DNA of 64,000 nucleotides from Streptomyces deccanensis (GTDB lineage: Bacteria > Actinomycetota > Actinomycetes > Streptomycetales > Streptomycetaceae). Under the pieces are notes generated by a model that ran no database searches, was not told the DNA's origin, and saw nothing but the letters and a program-made list of their open reading frames with translations. Shown in pieces: positions 17,025-25,687 of the stretch (position 1 is its first letter; each line of letters starts with the position of its first letter). The DNA lies in assembly GCF_022385335.1 (NCBI RefSeq), contig NZ_CP092431.1:6634001-6698000 (forward strand), read 5' to 3'. The position numbers and the translations under genes were made by a program.

Positions 17025-18160
17025 CCGGTCCGGCGCACGGAGTCGAAGAACTCCCGTACGTCCGTCGCCAGCAGGTCCGGCACCTCCAGGGCCGCGAAGT
17101 GGCCGCCGCGGTCGAACTCCGTCCACCGGACGACGGTGTTGACCTGCTCGGCCCAGCGGCGGATCGCCACGTCCTCGCCGAAGTTCGCCACCGCGGTCGG
17201 CACCCCGGAGGTCGCCGTCGGGAACCAGTCCGGGACATGGCTGTTCTCGTAGTACATCCGGGCCGCCGAACCGGCCGTGCCGGTCAGCCAGTACAGCATC
17301 ACGTTGGTGAGCAGGGTGTCCCGGCCGATCGCGTCCTCCGGCAGCGCGGCCGAGGAGTGCGTCCACGCCTGGAACTTCTCCATGATCCAGGCGAGCTGAC
17401 CGACGGGGGAGTCCGTGAGGCCGTACGACAGGGTCTGCGGGCGGGTCGACTGGAGGGCGTTGTAGCCGAAGCCGTCCGTGGTGAACTCGCCGATGCTCGC
17501 GAGGCTCCGCAGCTCCCGCTCGTCGAGGTCCTTGCGCTCCGCCTCGTCCACCGGGCCGAGCGGGATGAAGCCGACCGACGCGGCGTTCACATGGACGCCG
17601 ACCACCGACTCCGGGGCGGTGCGGGCCAGCGCGGGGGAGACCAGCGCGCCCAGGTCGCCGCCCTGCGCGCCGTAGCGCTCGTAGCCGAGCCGGCGCATCA
17701 GCTCCGCCCAGGCGCGGGCGACCCGGGAGACGTTCCAGCCCTTCTCCCGGGTGGGCCCGGAGAACCCGAAGCCGGGGATGGAGGGGATCACCAGGTGGAA
17801 GTCGCTCAGCAGGTCGATCACACCGAGGAACTCCACGATCGAGCCCGGCCAGCCGTGCGTGAGGATCAGCGGCAGCGCGTCCGGCCGGGAGGAGCGGACG
17901 TGCAGGAAGTGCACCCGCGCGCCGTCGATCTCCGTGACGTACTGCGGGATCCGGTTGAGGGCGGCCTCGTGCGCGCGCCAGTCGTAGGTGCCGCGCCAGT
18001 ACGCGGCGAGGTCACGGAGGTACGGCAGTGAAGTGCCGTACGCCCAGCCCGCGTCCGGGAGTTCGTCGGGCCAGCGGGTGAGGTCCAGGCGGGTGTGCAG
18101 ATCGTCCAGCTGGGCCTGAGGGATGTCGATCCGGTGGCTGCGCACGCTGTTGTCCGTCAT
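17021..18160 (-). CDS. Epoxide hydrolase (alpha/beta hydrolase)
   Basis: A 379-residue protein of the microsomal-type epoxide hydrolase group, which opens epoxides to diols. The N-terminal EHN region is present ([17 protein letters not shown]). The oxyanion motif is [10 protein letters not shown], the nucleophile Asp is in [12 protein letters not shown], and the catalytic His is in [10 protein letters not shown]. Length matches the family (about 380-400). ATG 18160 was chosen at the start of homology; its ribosome site is weak. No operon partner is evident. The physiological substrate is unknown. Confidence 0.88.
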   Translation of the reverse strand: MTDNSVRSHRIDIPQAQLDDLHTRLDLTRWPDELPDAGWAYGTSLPYLRDLAAYWRGTYDWRAHEAALNRIPQYVTEIDGARVHFLHVRSSRPDALPLILTHGWPGSIVEFLGVIDLLSDFHLVIPSIPGFGFSGPTREKGWNVSRVARAWAELMRRLGYERYGAQGGDLGALVSPALARTAPESVVGVHVNAASVGFIPLGPVDEAERKDLDERELRSLASIGEFTTDGFGYNALQSTRPQTLSYGLTDSPVGQLAWIMEKFQAWTHSSAALPEDAIGRDTLLTNVMLYWLTGTAGSAARMYYENSHVPDWFPTATSGVPTAVANFGEDVAIRRWAEQVNTVVRWTEFDRGGHFAALEVPDLLATDVREFFDSVRRTG

Positions 18161-18393
18161 GAGTCCAGGGTGGGAAGGCCTGCGGACAGCATGTGTCCGC
18201 GAGGGCGGGCGGATTGCTCTCACATGTGCCGGTCCCCGGTCGGCGGACGAACCGGCCGGCCGCCGCCGGGGCACCGATGCTCACGCACGCCCGCCCGCCG
18301 GACAAGCCTTTCGAACCCGCTCGAAAGGGGTTGACCGACGGACCCTCACGACCGTGCGGAGCCGAGCGAGCCACGCCCCTGGCCGGGCGTGCC

Positions 18394-18470
18394 ACGACCC
18401 CGGCCGCACGGGCTAGGACCCGGCCGCACGGGCTACGACCCCGGCCGGACTGGCTACGACCCCGGCCGTT
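18394..18470. repeat. Tandem 20-21-bp repeat
   Basis: Three and a half imperfect copies of a unit like ACGACCCCGGCCGCACGGGCT. The last units run into the 3' end of the minus-strand gene 18454-19476. The rest of the 293-bp gap to 18160 shows no gene; CTTTCGAACCCG...CGAAAG near 18308-18328 is a possible weak hairpin. Confidence 0.6.
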
Positions 18471-19476
18471 CCCGGTACTCGTCCACCACCGCCCGTTCCA
18501 GCACCGCGTTCTCCGACAGCACCGTCCCCTTCGCCCCGTCGGCGCCGTCCTTCGTCAGCCAGGTGCGTTCACCGAGGTAGACCAGGCTCTCCCGGTCGAA
18601 GATCCACTCGGTGGCCCACCCCGACCGCCTGTCGACACGGCGGATGCCGACCCCGTGCCGCCCGGCCGGGTCGGTCGCCTTCTCGATCCGGGTCACCCCG
18701 GGGATCCGCGCGGCGGCCCCGTACAGCGCGGCGGCGGTCTCGGGCGGCATCACCGACGCGTTGAGCAGTTCACCGATCTTGTCGAAGACCGCCTGCGACG
18801 GCTCCTGGTCCTCGAACGGCTTGATGAGACCGCGGAGTTCGGCGAGCAGTTCGTCCGGGTCGGTGGGCAGCGCGGCCAGCCAGCGGTACGTCGGGCGGTC
18901 GACACCGGCCGGGACACCCGGCGACCCCGGCGGCAGCAACTCCCGCACCGGGTAGTAGGCGCCGTTCTCGTGGTGCAGGGCCAACTGCTTCACCGGCCCC
19001 GGCTCCTGGGACACCCACTCCTCCCGCTCGTGCGGCCGCCCCGGGACGTACACGCCGTCCTCGCCCTGCGCCTCCGCCCCGGCCGTCAGGCTCCGCACGT
19101 AGACCAACTGGTCGTCGCGGACCGGTTCGACCTCCGTCCGCGCGGCGACATCGGCGATCCGGTCGAGCAGGACGACGGCACTCTCGGCGTCGGACGTCCG
19201 CACGCCGAGGCCGGAGTCCGAGGCCGTGACCAGGCCGACGGTCAGCGCCCCGGCCAGCGTCAGCGCGGCGGCGGGCAGCCACAGGGCCGGGCGGGACAGC
19301 CGCAGGCGCGCCCTCCGGGGCGCGGCGGGAACAGCGGGCGGCGCGGGGGCGACCGGGGGCGTGGCCAGGTCGTCGTCGATGAGTCGCATCAGTCGGTCCT
19401 TGTGGTGGGCGAGGCGACCAGGCGGGACGTCCCGTTCGGGCGGGGGCGGCAGCAGTCGGGCCAGCTCCTCGTTCAT
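18454..19476 (-). CDS. CU044_5270-family membrane protein, sigma partner
   Basis: A 340-residue protein with a cytoplasmic N-terminus (about 65 residues, starting MNEELARLLPPPPERDVPPG), one membrane helix near residues 68-86 (LWLPAAALTLAGALTVGLV), and an extracytoplasmic domain. That domain is characteristic of proteins encoded next to actinobacterial ECF sigma genes (LVYVRSLTAG, REEWVSQEPG, TYRWLAALPTDPDEL). The start overlaps the sigma gene stop by 4 bp, so translation is coupled. It may sense envelope stress or act as an anti-sigma factor, although no zinc motif is present. Confidence 0.8.
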   Translation of the reverse strand: MNEELARLLPPPPERDVPPGRLAHHKDRLMRLIDDDLATPPVAPAPPAVPAAPRRARLRLSRPALWLPAAALTLAGALTVGLVTASDSGLGVRTSDAESAVVLLDRIADVAARTEVEPVRDDQLVYVRSLTAGAEAQGEDGVYVPGRPHEREEWVSQEPGPVKQLALHHENGAYYPVRELLPPGSPGVPAGVDRPTYRWLAALPTDPDELLAELRGLIKPFEDQEPSQAVFDKIGELLNASVMPPETAAALYGAAARIPGVTRIEKATDPAGRHGVGIRRVDRRSGWATEWIFDRESLVYLGERTWLTKDGADGAKGTVLSENAVLERAVVDEYRERPGS

Positions 19477-20177
19477 CGGGATCCCTCCTGAATCTCCTTG
19501 AGCGGAAGGGCCGCGAACGCGGCCTCGCCCCCTACCTCTCCGCGACGACGCCCCGGTTCCCCACCGTTCGTCATGTTTCGCGTACGTTCCTCACGCAGCC
19601 GCTCGTCCGTCAGCCGCCCGAGCCGCGCCCGGGCCCGGGAGAGCCGGGACCGTACGGTCCCCACCGGGACGCCCAGCGCCTCGGCCGCCTGCCCGTAGTC
19701 GAGGCCGGACCACACGCACAGCGCCAACACCTCACGCTCCGCGCGCCGCAGCCGCCCGTACACCTGCCGTACGGCGGCCAGCCGGCGCGCGTCGTCGAGG
19801 CGCCCGGCGGTCTCGTCGGCGAAGTCGGCCACCGGCTCCGGGGCGGGGCGGCGGGCCAGGAACGCCAGCCGGCGGCCACGGCCACGGGCGGCGTTGCGGG
19901 CCTTGTTGGTCGCCATGCCCAGCAGCCACGGCTTCAACGAGCCGCCGTCCGGCTCCAGCCGCTCCCGGGTGCGCCAGGCGTCCAGGAAGGTGTCGGCCAT
20001 CACCTCCTCGGCCGTCGACCAGTCGCCGGTCAGCCGGTAGGCGTGGTTGTAGACGGCCCGCGCGTAGGCGTCGTAGACCTCGGCGAACGCGTCCCGGTCC
20101 CCGGCCCGTATCCGCGCCCGCACCACCGCCTCCGCCGACGCCTCGGCGTCCGCCCGCGCCCTTTCGGGGTCACTCAT
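19473..20177 (-). CDS. ECF RNA polymerase sigma factor
   Basis: A 234-residue sigma factor. Region 2 is FAEVYDAYARAVYNHAYRLTG with WSTAEEVMADTFLDAW. Region 4 is GRLRRAEREVLALCVWSGLDY with the helix-turn-helix QAAEALGVPVGTVRSRLSRA. An unusual C-terminal tail of about 40 residues (NMTNGGEPGRRRGEVGG) extends beyond region 4. It is the first gene of a two-gene unit with the CU044_5270-type membrane protein. A repeated GGTGGGAGAG-type sequence lies just upstream (20190-20232) and may belong to its promoter. Confidence 0.88.
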   Translation of the reverse strand: MSDPERARADAEASAEAVVRARIRAGDRDAFAEVYDAYARAVYNHAYRLTGDWSTAEEVMADTFLDAWRTRERLEPDGGSLKPWLLGMATNKARNAARGRGRRLAFLARRPAPEPVADFADETAGRLDDARRLAAVRQVYGRLRRAEREVLALCVWSGLDYGQAAEALGVPVGTVRSRLSRARARLGRLTDERLREERTRNMTNGGEPGRRRGEVGGEAAFAALPLKEIQEGSR

Positions 20178-20267
20178 CTCTCACGCACCTCTCCCACCTC
20201 ACACTCTGCTCTCTCCGTGAGGTGGGAGAGGTTCCGGTGACCCGCGCCACAGTCCTACGGGCGTCGT

Positions 20268-21989
20268 CTACGGCAGCCCGTGCACATGCGGCCCCACCGC
20301 GTTCGACCAGGCGTTGCCCGCCGTGGCGTCCCAGTTGGTCGACCAGGTCATCGCGCCCCGCAGGTCGGGATACGTCCGCGGCGGCTTGAAGGAGCCGCAG
20401 TGCGTGCCCCGGGCCAGACAGTCGAGCGCGTTGTTCACCACGCTCGGCGCCACGTACCCGCTGCCCGCGCCCCGTGTCGAGGCCGGCAGCCCGAGCCCCA
20501 CCTGGGAGGGGGCGAGCCCGTTCTCCAACTGGATGCACGCGAGGGCGGTGAGGAAGTCCACCGACCCCTGGCTGTAGACCTTGCCGTCGCAGCCCAGCAT
20601 GGAACCGCTGTTGTAGTACTGCATGTTGACGACGGTCAGGATGTCCTTGATGTTCAGCGCCGTCCGGAAGTACGCGTTCGACGTCGACTGCATGTCGATG
20701 GTCTGCGGCGCCATCGTGATGACCAGCGAGGGCCCGGCCTTCGCCGACAACGACCGCAGCGCCTGCGTCATATAGGTCGCGTCGAGCCCGTTCTCCAGGT
20801 CGATGTCGACGCCGTCGAAGCCGTACGTCCGCATCACGGCGTACACCGAGTCGGCGAAGTTCGTCGCGGAGGCCGCGCTGTTGACCGCGACCGTGCCGCG
20901 CTCACCGCCGACCGACACGATGACCTTCTTGCCGGCCGCCTGCTTGGCCCGGACGTCGGCCTTGAACTGGTCGACGGTGTAGCCGCCGAGGCCCGCCGAG
21001 TCGAGGGTGAAGGCGACGGCGCCCGGTGTGGCGGTGGCGTCCGCGAAGGCCACGGCGATGATGTCGTACTGCGAGGGGACGTCGGCGAGGCGCTGCACCG
21101 TGGCCCCGTTGTCGAAGTTCTGCCAGTACCCGGTCACCGCGTGCTTCGGGACGCCGGTGCCGCCGCCCGGGGTCGCCGTCGTCGTCCCCGTCACCGTCGC
21201 CGAACGCGCCGACTCACCGGCCGCGTTCGCCGCCGTGACCTGGAACGCGTACGAGGTGGAGGCCGCGAGCCCGGTCACCGTCGCCGAAGTGCCGGTCACC
21301 GACTGGACCTTGGTGCCGCCCCGGTAGACGTGGTAGCCGGTGGCGCCCGAGACCGGGTTCCAGGCCAGGAAGACCGAGGAGGACGTCGAGCCCGACACCG
21401 TCAGCCCGGCCGGGGCGGACGGGACCGTGGGCGGCTGGTCGCCGCCACCGCCGCCGTCGGGGCCGAACACGGACACGTCGTCGGCGAAGTACGCGGCCTG
21501 CCCGTACCAGCCGTGCGTGTACACCCTCACCGAGGTCGTCGAGGCGCCCGTCCTGAAGGTGGTCGACAGCTGCTTCCAGCTCGCCGAGTCCGGCGTCCAC
21601 GTGGACACGTCCGTCGTTCCGGTCCCGGTCGCGCCCAGGTACGCGTACCCGCCCCGCACCCAGGCGCTGAGCGTGTACGTCGAGCCGGGCTTCACCGCCA
21701 CCGTCTGGACGCAGCGGGCGTTGTCCTGCCCGGCCGGGGTGGCCCGCAGCGCGGCCGCGCCGCCGTGCACCGGGGAGGAGACGGTCGCGCCGCTGCCCGC
21801 CGAGCAGTTCCAGTCGCTGAGCCCCGACTCGAATCCGGCGTTCCTGGCGTTGTTGATGTCCGCGGCCGACGCCTGCCCGGCGCCGGCGAGCGAGAGACCG
21901 AGGGCGAGGGAGAGGGCGACGACGCCCGACCGGAGCCGGGTCCGTCCCCGTATGCGCGCACCCTCACATTTCCGCGCGTTCGTCCGCAT
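20268..21989 (-). CDS. Secreted GH18 chitinase with CBM and FnIII domains
   Basis: A 573-residue exported endochitinase. It has a signal peptide (residues 1-42, VVALSLALGLSLAGAGQASA), then an N-terminal carbohydrate-binding module (about 45-175, NAGFESGLSDWNCSAGS). A fibronectin type III domain follows (about 185-270, PSAPAGLTVSGSTSSSVFL), then the GH18 barrel (about 285-573). The catalytic DxxDxDxE motif is FDGVDIDLENGL. The layout resembles the well-known streptomycete chi63/ChiC-type enzymes. ATG 21989 is preferred over ATG 22016 because the -35-like TTGACA at 22046-22051 and the DasR-type site at 22026-22039 place transcription initiation near or after 22016. Expression is expected to respond to chito-oligomers and glucosamine-6-P. 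Confidence 0.92.
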   Translation of the reverse strand: MRTNARKCEGARIRGRTRLRSGVVALSLALGLSLAGAGQASAADINNARNAGFESGLSDWNCSAGSGATVSSPVHGGAAALRATPAGQDNARCVQTVAVKPGSTYTLSAWVRGGYAYLGATGTGTTDVSTWTPDSASWKQLSTTFRTGASTTSVRVYTHGWYGQAAYFADDVSVFGPDGGGGGDQPPTVPSAPAGLTVSGSTSSSVFLAWNPVSGATGYHVYRGGTKVQSVTGTSATVTGLAASTSYAFQVTAANAAGESARSATVTGTTTATPGGGTGVPKHAVTGYWQNFDNGATVQRLADVPSQYDIIAVAFADATATPGAVAFTLDSAGLGGYTVDQFKADVRAKQAAGKKVIVSVGGERGTVAVNSAASATNFADSVYAVMRTYGFDGVDIDLENGLDATYMTQALRSLSAKAGPSLVITMAPQTIDMQSTSNAYFRTALNIKDILTVVNMQYYNSGSMLGCDGKVYSQGSVDFLTALACIQLENGLAPSQVGLGLPASTRGAGSGYVAPSVVNNALDCLARGTHCGSFKPPRTYPDLRGAMTWSTNWDATAGNAWSNAVGPHVHGLP

Positions 21990-22024
21990 GTGTATGCGTC
22001 TTCTGTGTCTGAACATAGTCGTAA

Positions 22025-22051
22025 GTTGGTCCAGACCAATCAGGTTGTCAA
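22025..22051 (-). promoter_or_regulatory. DasR-type (dre) operator and -35 of the chitinase promoter
   Basis: TTGGTCCAGACCAA at 22026-22039 is a perfect palindrome matching the known DasR responsive element and the repeats long known in streptomycete chitinase promoters (TGGTC-TAGACCA type). On the minus strand TTGACA at 22046-22051 precedes it, so the operator would overlap the core promoter and DasR binding would block transcription. Confidence 0.75.
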
Positions 22052-22312
22052 TACTCCCGCCCGAAGCCCGTTCACTCGTTCGTGGAGTCCAACCTCCCCG
22101 CCCACCTGCCGAGTTGAGGCATATGCGTCTCACTCTGTGTGGATACGGCCCCCACCCCCCGTGAGTTGATCAAGGAGATTCGGTGTTGATCGGGCCATGC
22201 CGTGGATATGGTGCTGATGCAAGACGATGCAGGAGGGACGTCCAGACGGCGTCGCTCCGCACAGGGGCCGTCTGAGGCGGTGGTCGACCACTCCGCCGAA
22301 GTGAACGGGGTG

Positions 22313-23224
22313 ATGTGCAGCGTGCCGACCGCGATAGCCGTCACCAGTTCCGACCTGGTGCTCCCACCGCACGACCGGCAGATCCCGCCCGCTGTCGTAC
22401 AGCCGCAGGAAACCCTCGAAGCCTCCCTGTACGGCATGCACGCGCTCATCGAGCAGCACGGCTACGTCATCGCCCTCCACTCGTCCTCCGACGCGTCGGC
22501 CCTCACCCGGCGGCTGCACACCGTCCGTTCCGTGCTGGAGAGCGACCGCATCGCCCTGCTCGGCGTGGACCTGCCCCCGCTCGGCCTCGCCCTGCTCGCC
22601 CAGCAACTGCGGCAGCTCTCCGTGTGCGACTTCAGCCCCGGAGTGCTCGCCTCCTCCGTACGCCTCCTCGCGCACTACATCTACGCCGGCGCGCTCCTCG
22701 GCTCCGTCGCCAAGCTCGACCGGGTGCCGGTCCCGCTGAAGTCGCACGCCAAGTCCTGGCTGCCGGGCGCCCAGTTCGCCGTCCTCGCCAATCCGCGGCC
22801 CCAGCTGGTCCGCCTCCACACCGCGGACGAGGAACCCCTCGCGGGACCCGAGTTCGGCACCCGGCTGCTCGTCGCGCAGGGACCGCAGCCGCCCTCCGAC
22901 TGGGTCACCGGATCCCTCGCCCAGGCCTGGCAGGTGCAGGGGTCCCTGCCGGTGTCGCTGCCCGAGGGGTCCACGCGCTGGTGGGGGACCGGCAAGCTCG
23001 TCGAGTTCGCCGCCGGCCTCTGTGACGTCTCCGTGCTCTACCAACTCGTGTCGTCCGTACGCCGCGAGACCTGCCACTGGTGCGGCCTCGAACTCATCGG
23101 CGACCGCTGCGGATTCTGCGCGGCCCCGTTACGAGAACCCGAACCGCCGCCCGTGCGCGCGCTGCCCCGGTCGAGCAGTGGGCCCGCCCATGTGCTCGGC
23201 ACGTCCCCACGAGGTGAGAAGTAG
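22313..23224 (+). CDS. Tad-locus protein with C-terminal zinc ribbon
   Basis: A 303-residue protein of unknown function at the head of the pilus locus. The body is globular with several hydrophobic helices (IALLGVDLPPLGLALLAQQL). The C-terminus holds a four-cysteine ribbon (CHWCGLELIGDRCGFC). ATG 22313 was preferred to upstream GTG 22202, ATG 22208 and ATG 22217 because the codons before 22313 have low G/C at third positions and are probably not translated. The stop overlaps the CpaB start by 1 bp, so it is in the same operon. It may be a cytoplasmic assembly or regulatory factor specific to actinobacterial Tad systems; that is inference from position. Confidence 0.65.
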   Translation: MCSVPTAIAVTSSDLVLPPHDRQIPPAVVQPQETLEASLYGMHALIEQHGYVIALHSSSDASALTRRLHTVRSVLESDRIALLGVDLPPLGLALLAQQLRQLSVCDFSPGVLASSVRLLAHYIYAGALLGSVAKLDRVPVPLKSHAKSWLPGAQFAVLANPRPQLVRLHTADEEPLAGPEFGTRLLVAQGPQPPSDWVTGSLAQAWQVQGSLPVSLPEGSTRWWGTGKLVEFAAGLCDVSVLYQLVSSVRRETCHWCGLELIGDRCGFCAAPLREPEPPPVRALPRSSSGPAHVLGTSPRGEK

Positions 23225-23940
23225 TGAACTCACGCCAGCGCCGCGGCGTCATCCTGCTGGTCCTCTCGGCCCTGTGCGCCCTGGTCGCCTTCGCCGGGGT
23301 GCTCTCGGTGATCCGTGACGTGAACGCGAAGGTCGGGCCCGAGGTGACCGCGTACCGGCTGAAGAGCGACATCGCGCCCTACAAGGAGCTGACGGCGGGC
23401 CAGTTCGAGAAGATCTCGATGCCGGAGCGGTGGCTGTCCGGCACGGCCGTCACCGACCTGGCCGAGATCCGCGGGAAGATCGCCGTCACCCAGCTGAGCA
23501 AGGGCTCCCTGCTCCAGTCCGACATGATCGTCGACCGGCCCGAACTCGAAGCGGGACAACAGGAGATCGCCATCCTGATCGACGCCTCCACCGGTGTGGC
23601 GGGCAAGATCAACCCGGGTTCGCTGGTCAACATCTACGCCACCTTCGAGGAGAAGGACAGCGACTCCGGCAAGGACACCTCCAAGCTGATGGTCGCCGAC
23701 GCCCGCGTCATCGACGTCGGCAAACTGACCCCCCTCGAATCGGGCCAGTCCAGCAGCGACCGCCGGCGCACGGCGACCGAGGCCGTCCCGATCACCTTCG
23801 CGCTCGACACCGCCGACGCCCAGCGCGTCGCCTTCGCCGAGTCGTTCGCCGAGCACGTCCGTCTCGCCCTCGTCGGAGGCGGCGAGGCCACCGTCGTCGT
23901 ACCGGACGACCGTTCGTACACCCTCGACGAGGACAAGTAG
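23224..23940 (+). CDS. cpaB: CpaB/RcpC-like SAF-domain pilus assembly protein
   Basis: A 238-residue protein with an N-terminal membrane anchor (residues 8-30, GVILLVLSALCALVAFAGVL) and an exported SAF domain (about 45-110, KSDIAPYKELTAGQFEKISM). A second beta-rich segment follows (EIAILIDASTGVAGKINPGS), as in CpaB/RcpC. In Gram-negative systems this protein works with the secretin; actinobacteria keep it without a secretin, so here it may contact peptidoglycan or guide the pilus. GTG 23224 overlaps the previous stop (TAGTG). TAGGAGG overlaps its own stop codon and would serve the small frame that follows. Confidence 0.85.
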   Translation: MNSRQRRGVILLVLSALCALVAFAGVLSVIRDVNAKVGPEVTAYRLKSDIAPYKELTAGQFEKISMPERWLSGTAVTDLAEIRGKIAVTQLSKGSLLQSDMIVDRPELEAGQQEIAILIDASTGVAGKINPGSLVNIYATFEEKDSDSGKDTSKLMVADARVIDVGKLTPLESGQSSSDRRRTATEAVPITFALDTADAQRVAFAESFAEHVRLALVGGGEATVVVPDDRSYTLDEDK

Positions 23941-23951
23941 GAGGCCCCGCG

Positions 23952-24074
23952 ATGAGGTCGGTCCGGAACGTCCGCACGAGGGCCCCTCGAACGGGGGTGC
24001 GCCGAACGCCGCTACGGATCGGCGCGCACGAGACCCCCTCGCCCGCCGCTCCACGAACGGGGACCCGCCGATGA
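23952..24074 (+). CDS. Possible 40-aa Arg-rich peptide between cpaB and tadZ
   Basis: ATG 23952 is preceded by a near-ideal TAGGAGG (with the cpaB stop) at 6-8 nt spacing. The frame runs 40 codons and ends with TGA overlapping the tadZ ATG (ATGA), the coupling pattern used throughout this operon. The product starts MRSVRNVRTRAPRTGVRR and is strongly basic, with about a quarter Arg. It could be a genuine small protein or merely a translated leader that carries ribosomes to tadZ, which has no ribosome site of its own beyond ACGGGGA. No homologue is known to me. Confidence 0.45.
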   Translation: MRSVRNVRTRAPRTGVRRTPLRIGAHETPSPAAPRTGTRR

Positions 24075-25687
24075 CCATCCGCATCCTCCCCGCCGCCGGC
24101 GACGTCGACTCGGCCCGCGCCCTCACCACGCTGCTCGGCCAGCTCGCCGACGCGGAACCGGCACCGCCCGTCTCCGACTCCACCGCGCTGCTGGACACCC
24201 TGGCGCGGATGGCCGCCGACTCGCTGGACGAGCTGCCCGAAGTGGTGCTGGTCCACGAACGGATCGGCCCGGTACCGGCGCTGGACCTGGTCCGCGACCT
24301 CGTCCTGCGTTTCCCGGCGGTCGGCGTCGTGCTCGTCACCTCCGACACCAGCACCGGCGTCCTCACCGCCGCCATGGACTCCGGCGCCCGGGGCATCGTC
24401 CAGCTGCCCCTCTCCTACGAGGCCCTCGCCGAACGCGTCCAGGCCGCCGCCGCCTGGTCGGCCGGCATGCGACGCCACCTCGGCAGCGGGACACCCGAGC
24501 TGTACGCGGGCCCCGGCGGCACCGTCGTCACGGTCAGCGGGGCCAAGGGCGGCGTCGGCGCCACCGTCGCCGCCGTGCAGCTCGCGCTCGCGGCCCGCGC
24601 GTCCGGCCGTACGGTCGCCCTCCTCGACCTCGACCTCCAGTCGGGGGACGTGGCCTCGTACCTCGACGTGCAGTTCCGCCGCTCGGTCGCCGACCTGGCC
24701 GCCATCACCGACCTCAACCCGCGGGTCCTCCAGGAGGCCGTCTACGCCCACGACACCGGGATCTCCCTCCTCCTCGCCCCCGCCGAGGGCGAACGCGGCG
24801 AGGAGGTGACGGACCGGGTGGCCCGCCAGGTGGTGGCCACCCTCCGCTCCCGGCACGACGTGGTGATCGTCGACTGCGGCTCCCAGATGAACGCGGCCAC
24901 GGCGGCCGCCGTCGAGATGGCCGACCAGGCCCTGCTCCTCGTCACCCCCGACGTCGTCGCCGTCCGCGCCGCCAAACGCATGGTCCGCCTCTGGGACCGC
25001 CTCCAGATCCGCAAGGCGGAGGAGACGCTGACGGTCGTCAACCGACTGTCGCGCGCCACGGAGATCCAGCCGCCGCTGGTCGAGAAGGTCACCGGCACGA
25101 AGGTGGCCCGCGCCGCCGTCCCCGCCGCCTTCAAGGAACTCCAGTCCGTCGTCGACGCGGGCCGCCTCCAGGACCTCGACGCCCGCTCATCCGTCAAACA
25201 GGCCCTCTGGGCCCTCGCCGGCGAACTGGACCTGGTCACCGCACCGGACCACAACCACCATGGCGGCCGACGCCGCAGGTCCTCCGACCGGGGCGCCCTC
25301 GTCCTGCGCCGCAAGGGCGGCGACCGGGGCTCGGCGACCCTCGAGTTCGCCGGCATGCTCCCGCTGATCCTGATCACCATGACGATCCTCTGGCAGGCGG
25401 CCCTCTACGGCTACACCTACTCCCTCGCCGGCAACGCCGCCGACGAGGCCGCCCGCGCCGCGACCGCCGCGTACGCGGTCGACGGCGACATCGCCGGCGC
25501 CTGCGAGACCGCGGGCAGCGCGAACCTCCCGGGCGCCTGGAACGACACCTCCATCGACTGCGCCCCCGCCGGCCCCGTCATGCGAGCCGAGGTCCAGGCC
25601 AACGTCCCCCTCTTCTTCCCCGGCTTCGACACAGGCTGGACGGTCAACGGCGAGGCAGGCGCGGCACTGGAGGGGGACACGCCATGA
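24071..25687 (+). CDS. tadZ: TadZ/CpaE-like ATPase fused to a TadE-type pilin domain
   Basis: A 538-residue fusion. Residues 1-140 resemble the receiver-like N-terminal domain of TadZ/CpaE (VVLVTSDTSTGVLTAAMDSG). Residues 148-400 are a ParA/MinD-type ATPase with VSGAKGGVGATVAA as an atypical Walker A: the usual GKT lysine is replaced by Ala, as seen in TadZ proteins. LLDLDLQSGDVASYLD and VIVDCGSQMNAATAA follow. After a basic, His-rich linker, residues 417-538 form a TadE-like pilin: DRGSATLEFAGMLPLILITM with a membrane helix, then an exported tail with two cysteines. TadZ normally localises the machine and TadE is a pseudopilin, so this couples them in one chain. ATG overlaps the small-frame stop; the end overlaps the next ATG. 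Confidence 0.85.
   Translation: MTIRILPAAGDVDSARALTTLLGQLADAEPAPPVSDSTALLDTLARMAADSLDELPEVVLVHERIGPVPALDLVRDLVLRFPAVGVVLVTSDTSTGVLTAAMDSGARGIVQLPLSYEALAERVQAAAAWSAGMRRHLGSGTPELYAGPGGTVVTVSGAKGGVGATVAAVQLALAARASGRTVALLDLDLQSGDVASYLDVQFRRSVADLAAITDLNPRVLQEAVYAHDTGISLLLAPAEGERGEEVTDRVARQVVATLRSRHDVVIVDCGSQMNAATAAAVEMADQALLLVTPDVVAVRAAKRMVRLWDRLQIRKAEETLTVVNRLSRATEIQPPLVEKVTGTKVARAAVPAAFKELQSVVDAGRLQDLDARSSVKQALWALAGELDLVTAPDHNHHGGRRRRSSDRGALVLRRKGGDRGSATLEFAGMLPLILITMTILWQAALYGYTYSLAGNAADEAARAATAAYAVDGDIAGACETAGSANLPGAWNDTSIDCAPAGPVMRAEVQANVPLFFPGFDTGWTVNGEAGAALEGDTP

Noticed and set aside
18394..18470. Tandem repeats resembling a CRISPR array
   Set aside because: Units are adjacent without spacers, imperfect, and no cas genes are present.
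22202..22312. Longer N-terminus for the Tad-locus zinc-ribbon protein
   Set aside because: Codons such as CAA, GAT, GCA, AGA and TCT cluster there, unlike the rest of the gene, so ATG 22313 is preferred.
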